DNA of 11,313 nt from Syntrophomonadaceae bacterium (GTDB taxonomy: Bacteria > Bacillota > Dethiobacteria > SKNC01): contig PWHX01000111.1 of NCBI GenBank assembly GCA_003555415.1, positions 1-11,313 of the forward strand. The letters run 5' to 3'. Shown piece after piece: positions 6,867 to 11,313 of the stretch; position 1 is the first letter of the stretch; every line of letters starts with the position of its first letter. The notes below the pieces were generated by a model, which had not been told where the DNA came from, ran no database searches, and saw only the letters and a program-made list of their open reading frames with translations. The translations under genes were made by a program, and so were the position numbers.

Positions 6867-7145
6867 ATTATATCGTTACCGGGAATAATTAACATTGCCT
6901 TTCATATTATTTATTATTTGTTAATAGCAAGAGTTATACTTAGTTTTTTTGCCTTAAATCCTTATGGAAAACCTTTACTGGTACAAATAAAAATTTTAGT
7001 TTTCAAAGCGACTGACCCCATACTACATCCTTTCAGGAAAATAATACCTCTTGTTAATATGGGTGGGGGCTATGTTGACCTTTCTCCCCTGGCAGCTTTA
7101 ATAGTCCTTAGTTTATTAAGAACTGCCTTGCTTGGCATGTTATGA
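6867..7145 (+). CDS. yggT: YggT-family membrane protein (YlmG), probable AUU start
   Basis: This is a small integral membrane protein of the YggT family (YlmG in Gram-positives), found beside sepF and linked to division or envelope homeostasis. The family hallmark DPILHPFRKIIP lies between two hydrophobic segments: one N-terminal (IINIAFHIIYYLLIARVILSFF) and one C-terminal (LAALIVLSLLRTALLGML). The frame opens after a TGA at 6858–6860 and contains no ATG, GTG or TTG until TTG 6918. A start at 6918 would delete over half of the first membrane segment and has no ribosome binding site. Reading from ATT 6867 (or ATA 6870) gives 91–92 residues, a typical length, with a good ribosome binding site. 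A sequencing error that removed an ATG is the main alternative. Confidence 0.85.
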   Translation: MISLPGIINIAFHIIYYLLIARVILSFFALNPYGKPLLVQIKILVFKATDPILHPFRKIIPLVNMGGGYVDLSPLAALIVLSLLRTALLGML

Positions 7146-7174
7146 TAAATAATTATTTAAAAAGGAGAGAATAG

Positions 7175-7948
7175 ATGCAGGGAGGAAACTATTTAGACCC
7201 TATTGAAAAGATACTGGAACAAAAAGTTAAAGATAAAATTGAAAAAGCTCGCAAGCATAATGCTCCTCAAGTTACTGATTTTCTAGATCCTTACCAGCAG
7301 AAATTAGCTGAATCTTTTCTTAAGCCCTGTGAAGATTTAACATATTTAATATACGGAGGTTACTCCAGCGCTGAAAGAGCAAAAATTGCTATAATGCCTA
7401 AATTTTGGCTGGAAGAATCAGTTGATTTGGGCATTATATTTTTGAAATTACAGGGGAACTTTAAATTTAATAAGGTTAGCCATGGGGATTACCTGGGTGC
7501 CACCTTAAGCCTGGGCTTAAAAAGGGATAAGATAGGAGATATAATTGTAGAGGAACAGGGAGCAATAATCACTGTTGATTCTACAGCTGTTTCATTTATT
7601 CTTAGTAACTTGAACCAGGTCAGGAACACACCGGTAACAATAAGAGAGATTTCTTCAGAAGAAATTACAGTTCAGCCGGAAAAAACAAAGGAATTAAGGG
7701 GTACTGTTGCCTCTTTAAGATTGGATGCTTTAGCCAGCTTGGGCTTTGGTTATTCCCGTTCTAAAATAGTAAAGGTGATTAAGGCAGATCAGGTTAAATT
7801 AAACTGGCAAAGAGCCAATGATCCTTCGCATCAAGTTAAAAAGGGAGACGTAATTTCATTGAGGGGAAGGGGAAGAATTGTCATAGAAGATATTTTAGGT
7901 AAAAGCAGGAAAGGAAGAATTCAAGTTGTTATAAAAAAGATTCTATAG
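7175..7948 (+). CDS. ylmH: YlmH-family RNA-binding protein with S4 domain
   Basis: YlmH proteins are S4-domain RNA-binding proteins encoded in the division cluster, and in Bacillus they have been connected with rescue of stalled ribosomes. This one is 257 residues, the usual length. The N-terminal half carries the family's FLDPYQQKLAESFL and YGGYSSAERAKIAI segments, then an FNKVSHGDYLGATLSLGLKRDKIGDI region typical of YlmH. The S4 domain occupies about residues 180–240 (LRLDALASLGFGYSRSKIVKVI, then GDVISLRGRGRI). ATG 7175 is preceded by AAAAGGAGAG. It follows yggT by 29 bases and precedes divIVA by 80. Confidence 0.93.
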   Translation: MQGGNYLDPIEKILEQKVKDKIEKARKHNAPQVTDFLDPYQQKLAESFLKPCEDLTYLIYGGYSSAERAKIAIMPKFWLEESVDLGIIFLKLQGNFKFNKVSHGDYLGATLSLGLKRDKIGDIIVEEQGAIITVDSTAVSFILSNLNQVRNTPVTIREISSEEITVQPEKTKELRGTVASLRLDALASLGFGYSRSKIVKVIKADQVKLNWQRANDPSHQVKKGDVISLRGRGRIVIEDILGKSRKGRIQVVIKKIL

Positions 7949-7966
7949 CAGGAAGGAATTTACTAC

Positions 7967-8005
7967 ATGATAGAGAAGGATGAAAAAGTAATAATAACTG
8001 GTTAA
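7967..8005 (+). CDS. Possible micro-ORF between ylmH and divIVA (12 aa)
   Basis: An ATG at 7967 opens a 12-codon frame, MIEKDEKVIITG, ending in TAA at 8003–8005. AGGAAGGAA lies about 8 bases before it. It could be a translated microprotein, a translational spacer, a decayed gene start, or chance. I do not recognise the peptide. Confidence 0.25.
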   Translation: MIEKDEKVIITG

Positions 8006-8028
8006 TATAACCTGAGGAGGTCTTTGAG

Positions 8029-8535
8029 ATGGCTTTAACCCCATTAGATATTCAGAATAAAGAATTTTCAGTAGTTTTACGAGGTTTTAACCGGGAAGAA
8101 GTAGATGAATTTTTAGAAAGAATTACCAGGGATTATGAAGAAATAATAAAAGAGAATGTGAGCCTAAAGGATAAAGTTGAAAGCCTGGAAGAACAGATGA
8201 CACACTATAAAAAAATAGAAGAGACTTTACAAAAAGCTATAGTAGTAGCTCAAGACACAGCTGAAGAGGTAAAAAGAAATGCCAGCAAGGAAGCTGAGTT
8301 AATTAGAAAAGAAGCCGAAAAAGACGCAACTAGAATTATAGAAGATTCCAGGTATAAGGCCAGTCGTATTTTAGCCGAACATGAAGAGTTGCATAAGCAG
8401 GCTCAGGCTTTTAAGTTGCGACTGCGTTCCCTGGTAGAAGCCCAGCTATCAGCTCTTGAAGCAGAGAGCTGGATGGATTTAGAATACAATGAAGAAGATA
8501 ATACAGAAGAAGAAAAAGAAGATAAATCAGCTTAA
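8029..8535 (+). CDS. divIVA: DivIVA-family cell division / polarity protein
   Basis: DivIVA is a coiled-coil protein that assembles on negatively curved membrane at the septum and poles and recruits division, sporulation or growth factors. The 168-residue product starts with the conserved lipid-binding domain (MALTPLDIQNKEFS, then GFNREEVDEFLERITRDYEEI), followed by a first coiled coil to about residue 75. A longer helical, heptad-like region rich in Ala, Lys and Glu (about 76–150) ends in an acidic tail (EEDNTEEEKEDKSA). ATG 8029 has GAGGAGG just upstream at about an 8-base spacer. It is the last gene of the division series. No terminator is visible after it, so transcripts may read into the ileS leader. 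Confidence 0.94.
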   Translation: MALTPLDIQNKEFSVVLRGFNREEVDEFLERITRDYEEIIKENVSLKDKVESLEEQMTHYKKIEETLQKAIVVAQDTAEEVKRNASKEAELIRKEAEKDATRIIEDSRYKASRILAEHEELHKQAQAFKLRLRSLVEAQLSALEAESWMDLEYNEEDNTEEEKEDKSA

Positions 8536-8568
8536 AAAAATATAAATTTGTGAGTTGTTGTATAAAAG

Positions 8569-8596
8569 TTGACATTTTCTGAAATAATGTTATATT
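8569..8596 (+). promoter_or_regulatory. Sigma-A-type promoter of the ileS T-box transcript
   Basis: A perfect TTGACA (8569–8574) is followed after 16 bases by TATATT (8591–8596); TATTAT at 8593 with an 18-base spacer is the alternative -10. It lies about 35–40 bases before the first leader helix, so transcription would begin near 8604. It is the best-matching promoter in the window and shows that ileS is an independent unit. Confidence 0.75.
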
Positions 8597-8603
8597 ATTT
8601 TTA

Positions 8604-8856
8604 TAATAAAAGACATGTAACACTGTGAACGGGTCGAGTAAGTAAGCTTTTGATGTACAGAGAGTCAGGAATGGTGAAAGCTGACCTTCAAACTTTACTG
8701 AAAATCTCCCGGGAGTGCTATGCCAAATTCTTATGAATAGTAGACATAGCCGGTTGTTCCGTTAAAGCTAAAAAGGTTACATTTTTATTATTAAATGTAA
8801 ACCAGGGTGGTACCGCGGGAAAGATCCTCTCGTCCCTATGGGAACGAGGGGTTTTT
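8604..8856 (+). promoter_or_regulatory. T-box riboswitch leader of ileS (tRNA-Ile sensing)
   Basis: This is a transcription-attenuating T-box that senses uncharged tRNA. The base of Stem I is CGGG (8630–8633) with CCCG (8708–8711). The specifier loop has the AGTA (8637–8640) and GAA (8700–8702) elements, and the likely Ile specifier is ATC at 8704–8706. The distal Stem I hairpin pairs GTCAG (8664–8668) with CTGAC (8681–8685). Stem II is GCTATG (8717–8722) with CATAGC (8745–8750). Stem III is 8775–8784 with 8793–8803. The T-box AGGGTGGTACCGCG spans 8804–8817, with TGGT (8808–8811) available to pair with the tRNA acceptor end. Its AGGG can pair with TCCCT (8833–8837) in the antiterminator. The exact specifier register is inferred from the downstream ileS; an overlapping AAT would read Asn. 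Confidence 0.93.
8826..8856 (+). terminator. Conditional terminator of the ileS T-box
   Basis: CCTCTCGTCCC (8826–8836) pairs with GGGAACGAGGGG (8840–8851) with one bulged A and a 3-base loop, followed by TTTTT. It competes with the antiterminator formed by the T-box sequence and ends transcription when tRNA-Ile is charged. Confidence 0.9.
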
Positions 8857-8902
8857 ATATTTATTAATGTTTATAATATAATTACGGAGGTATTAAAGTT
8901 AT

Positions 8903-11313
8903 ATGGATTACAAAGATACATTAAATTTACCGAAAACAGATTTTCCTATGCGAGCTAACCTTCCCAAGCGAGAACCGGATATTTTAAAATACTGGGAAGA
9001 TATAAATTTATATGAACTGGTTCAAAAAGCAAGGGAAGGGAGCAAAAAGTTTATTCTTCATGATGGTCCTCCCTATGCTAATGGGGATATTCACATGGGC
9101 CATGCTTTAAACAAAATAATTAAAGATATTGTAGTAAAGTACAAAACTATGAAAGGGTTTGATTCTCCCTTTATCCCGGGCTGGGATACCCACGGCCTGC
9201 CTATCGAGCATCAGATTATTAAAAATAAAAAGATTAACCGTCATGAAGTGGGTGACCTGGAGTTTCGGCAGCAGTGTAAGGAATACGCCATGAAGTATGT
9301 GGATGTACAGAGAGAACAGTTCAAGCGGCTGGGGGCCCGTGGGGATTGGGAGCAACCTTATCTTACTTTAGAACCTGCTTTTGAAGCCAAGCAAATTGAA
9401 GTTTTTGGAGAAATGGCTAAAAAAGGTTACATCTACAAAGGGTTGAAGCCGGTTTACTGGTGCACCGAATGTGAAACGGCCTTGGCAGAAGCGGAGGTAG
9501 AATATAGTGATCGAAAATCTCCTTCAATTTTTGTTAAATTTAACATTACGGATGATAAAGGTATTTTTGGTGGGGATCCCAATACTTTTATTATCATCTG
9601 GACTACAACTCCCTGGACTCTTCCGGCCAATGTGGCGGTAGCGCTGCACCCGGATTTTGAATATACCAGGGTTAAAGTCGGTGATAATTACTATATTATG
9701 GCCGAAGCCTTGACGGCCAGAGTCATGATGATTCTGGGACGGGATGATTGGGAAATAGTTGATACTTACAAAGGAAAGGATCTTACCGGTTTAAAATATA
9801 AACACGCCCTCCTTAAAAAAGAGGGAGAAACGGTGACAGGTAACATGGTTACCCTGGAACAGGGTTCGGGATGTGTTCATATTGCTCCCGGGCATGGTCA
9901 GGAGGATTACCTGCTGGGGCTGGAATATAACCTTCCTGTTTTTGCTCCCATGGATAACAAGGGTATTTTTACCCATGAGGCTGAACAGTTCGAAGGCATG
10001 TCATATAATGAAGTTAATAAAGCTGTTACTGCCGAGCTTAAAGAAAAGGATTTACTTTTGGATTTAAGTTTTATGACCCACCCTTATCCCCACTGCTGGC
10101 GATGTAAGTATCCTATTATTTTCAGGGCTACGGAGCAGTGGTTTGCCTCTATCGAAGGCTTTAGGAAAGAAGCGCTGGAATCTATTAAAGATGTACAGTG
10201 GATTCCTGCCTGGGGAGAGGAACGCATCAGTAAGATGGTTTCTGAACGGCATGACTGGTGTATCTCCAGGCAGCGTATCTGGGGTGTTCCTATACCTATT
10301 TTTTACTGTGAAGAATGTGATAAAGAGCTGATTAACGATGATACTCTAAAAGCTGTTCAAGAACTATTTGCCAGGGAAAGTTCAGATTCCTGGTTTAAAA
10401 AGACAGCTGAAGAGATACTCCCTTCTGAGACTAAATGTCCTGAGTGTGACAGTAGTAAATTTCGTAAAGAAACTGATATTATGGATGTATGGTTTGATTC
10501 CGGGTCATCTCATGTCGCTGTCTGTGAACAGAGGGAAGAGTTGGGCTTGCCGGTAGATCTGTACCTGGAAGGAAGTGACCAGTATAGGGGATGGTTCCAG
10601 TCTTCTCTTTTAACATCTATTGCAACCAGAAACAGAGCTCCTTACAGATCTGTCCTTACCCATGGTTGGGTGGTTGACGGAGAAGGTAAAAAAATGTCAA
10701 AATCACAGGGCAATGTTATAGCTCCACAAAAAATTATAAAAAATTATGGAGCTGATATCCTGAGGTTGTGGGTTTCCTCCTCGGATTTTACTGGGGATGT
10801 AAGGGTATCTCAAAACATATTACAGCAGCTTTCAGAAGTATACCGTAAAATTCGCAACACGGCCCGTTATATGCTGAGTAACTGTTATGATTATAACCCT
10901 CAAAAGGATAGCATTTCTTATAATGAATTATGGGAAATTGATCGCTGGGCTCTCCACAGGCTGCAGGAATTGGTAGAAAAAATTACGGTGGCTTATGATA
11001 ATTATGAATTTCATGCTGTTTTTCATGCCATCCATAATTTTTGCGTAATCGACATGAGTAATTTTTACCTGGATGTTCTTAAGGATAGACTTTATGTTTT
11101 TCCTGCAAACTCTAAGGAACGAAAAGCTGCCCAGTACGTTATGTATGAAATTTTAACTTCACTAGTATCCATGCTAGCGCCTATTATAACTTTTACATCT
11201 GAAGAAATTTGGAAGCATCTACCTGAGAGAACTGAAAAAACTGTACAGCTATCTTTATGGCCGGAAGTTAAAAAAGAATATCTTGATTATGAATTAAAAA
11301 ACAAATGGGATAA
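8903..11313 (+). CDS. ileS: Isoleucyl-tRNA synthetase, 3' end missing
   Basis: IleRS attaches isoleucine to tRNA-Ile and hydrolyses mischarged valine. The frame runs from ATG 8903 through 803 complete codons to the window edge, and the final 'taa' is out of frame, so the gene continues. Class I signatures are present: HMGH at residues 64–67 (the HIGH motif, in GPPYANGDIHMGH) and KMSKS at 597–601. The editing (CP1) domain lies between them with WTTTPWTLPANVAVALHP and GCVHIAPGHGQEDY. Further IleRS hallmarks are HCWRCK, WCISRQRIWGVPIP, DVWFDSGSSH and LEGSDQYRGWFQSSL. An anticodon-binding helical domain begins near residue 640. Full-length bacterial enzymes have about 920–940 residues, so roughly 120 residues with the C-terminal zinc finger are missing. 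GGAGG at 8886–8890 is 12 bases from the ATG, a rather long spacer. Expression is controlled by the T-box upstream. Confidence 0.97.
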   Translation, partial: MDYKDTLNLPKTDFPMRANLPKREPDILKYWEDINLYELVQKAREGSKKFILHDGPPYANGDIHMGHALNKIIKDIVVKYKTMKGFDSPFIPGWDTHGLPIEHQIIKNKKINRHEVGDLEFRQQCKEYAMKYVDVQREQFKRLGARGDWEQPYLTLEPAFEAKQIEVFGEMAKKGYIYKGLKPVYWCTECETALAEAEVEYSDRKSPSIFVKFNITDDKGIFGGDPNTFIIIWTTTPWTLPANVAVALHPDFEYTRVKVGDNYYIMAEALTARVMMILGRDDWEIVDTYKGKDLTGLKYKHALLKKEGETVTGNMVTLEQGSGCVHIAPGHGQEDYLLGLEYNLPVFAPMDNKGIFTHEAEQFEGMSYNEVNKAVTAELKEKDLLLDLSFMTHPYPHCWRCKYPIIFRATEQWFASIEGFRKEALESIKDVQWIPAWGEERISKMVSERHDWCISRQRIWGVPIPIFYCEECDKELINDDTLKAVQELFARESSDSWFKKTAEEILPSETKCPECDSSKFRKETDIMDVWFDSGSSHVAVCEQREELGLPVDLYLEGSDQYRGWFQSSLLTSIATRNRAPYRSVLTHGWVVDGEGKKMSKSQGNVIAPQKIIKNYGADILRLWVSSSDFTGDVRVSQNILQQLSEVYRKIRNTARYMLSNCYDYNPQKDSISYNELWEIDRWALHRLQELVEKITVAYDNYEFHAVFHAIHNFCVIDMSNFYLDVLKDRLYVFPANSKERKAAQYVMYEILTSLVSMLAPIITFTSEEIWKHLPERTEKTVQLSLWPEVKKEYLDYELKNKWD

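Noticed and set aside
9107..10556. Several 60–80 codon open frames on both strands within ileS.
   Set aside because: They overlap a strongly conserved IleRS frame, lack ribosome binding sites and resemble no family; they are shadows.
11311..11313. The final TAA as the stop of ileS.
   Set aside because: It is out of frame: the last complete codon, GAT, ends at 11311, and the C-terminal zinc finger of IleRS has not been reached.
1..11313. A new defence, mobile or biosynthetic system.
   Set aside because: No transposase, integrase, repeat-spacer array, toxin–antitoxin pair or nuclease motif is visible. Apart from the small orphan genes, all content is housekeeping or division-linked.

Overview
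The window is an AT-rich chromosomal segment from a low-GC Gram-positive (Firmicutes/Clostridia-type) anaerobe. The evidence is an oxygen-sensitive class III ribonucleotide reductase pair (nrdD–nrdG), a T-box riboswitch in front of ileS, a DUF1540 protein, strong AGGAGG-type ribosome binding sites, and the order pgeF–(HlyD-like)–yggS–sepF–yggT–ylmH–divIVA–ileS. That order is the clostridial form of the 'ylm' cell-division neighbourhood that lies downstream of the dcw cluster in many Firmicutes. I cannot name the genus from sequence alone.

Layout. (1) Positions 1–2460: the 3' part of nrdD (its 5' end lies before the window), then nrdG, closed by a strong hairpin terminator at 2432–2460. Together these make deoxyribonucleotides without oxygen. 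(2) 2461–3400: an accessory patch with a small unrecognised gene on the minus strand, converging on that terminator, then an AT-rich intergenic stretch with phased A-tracts, then a small cysteine-containing DUF1540 gene with its own terminator. (3) 3578–8535: a same-strand gene series, pgeF, an HlyD-like membrane-anchored protein, yggS, sepF, yggT, ylmH and divIVA. Gaps are 28–82 bases and I see no strong internal terminator, so it is probably one transcription unit. It combines cell-wall and division functions: SepF anchors FtsZ to the membrane, DivIVA senses curved membrane at septa and poles, and YggT and YlmH are conserved companions. YggS (PLP homeostasis) and PgeF (cell-wall precursor quality control) are housekeeping members. 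(4) 8569–11313: a clear sigma-A-type promoter, a complete T-box leader (Stem I, Stem II, Stem III, T-box sequence, terminator), and the first 803 codons of ileS, which runs off the right edge.

I found no mobile element, CRISPR array, tRNA or rRNA, and no convincing new defence or biosynthetic system. The points most worth a second look are the apparent AUU (or AUA) start codon of yggT, the HlyD-like adaptor protein placed among division genes with no transporter partner in view, the orphan minus-strand gene, and the curved-DNA-like intergenic region.
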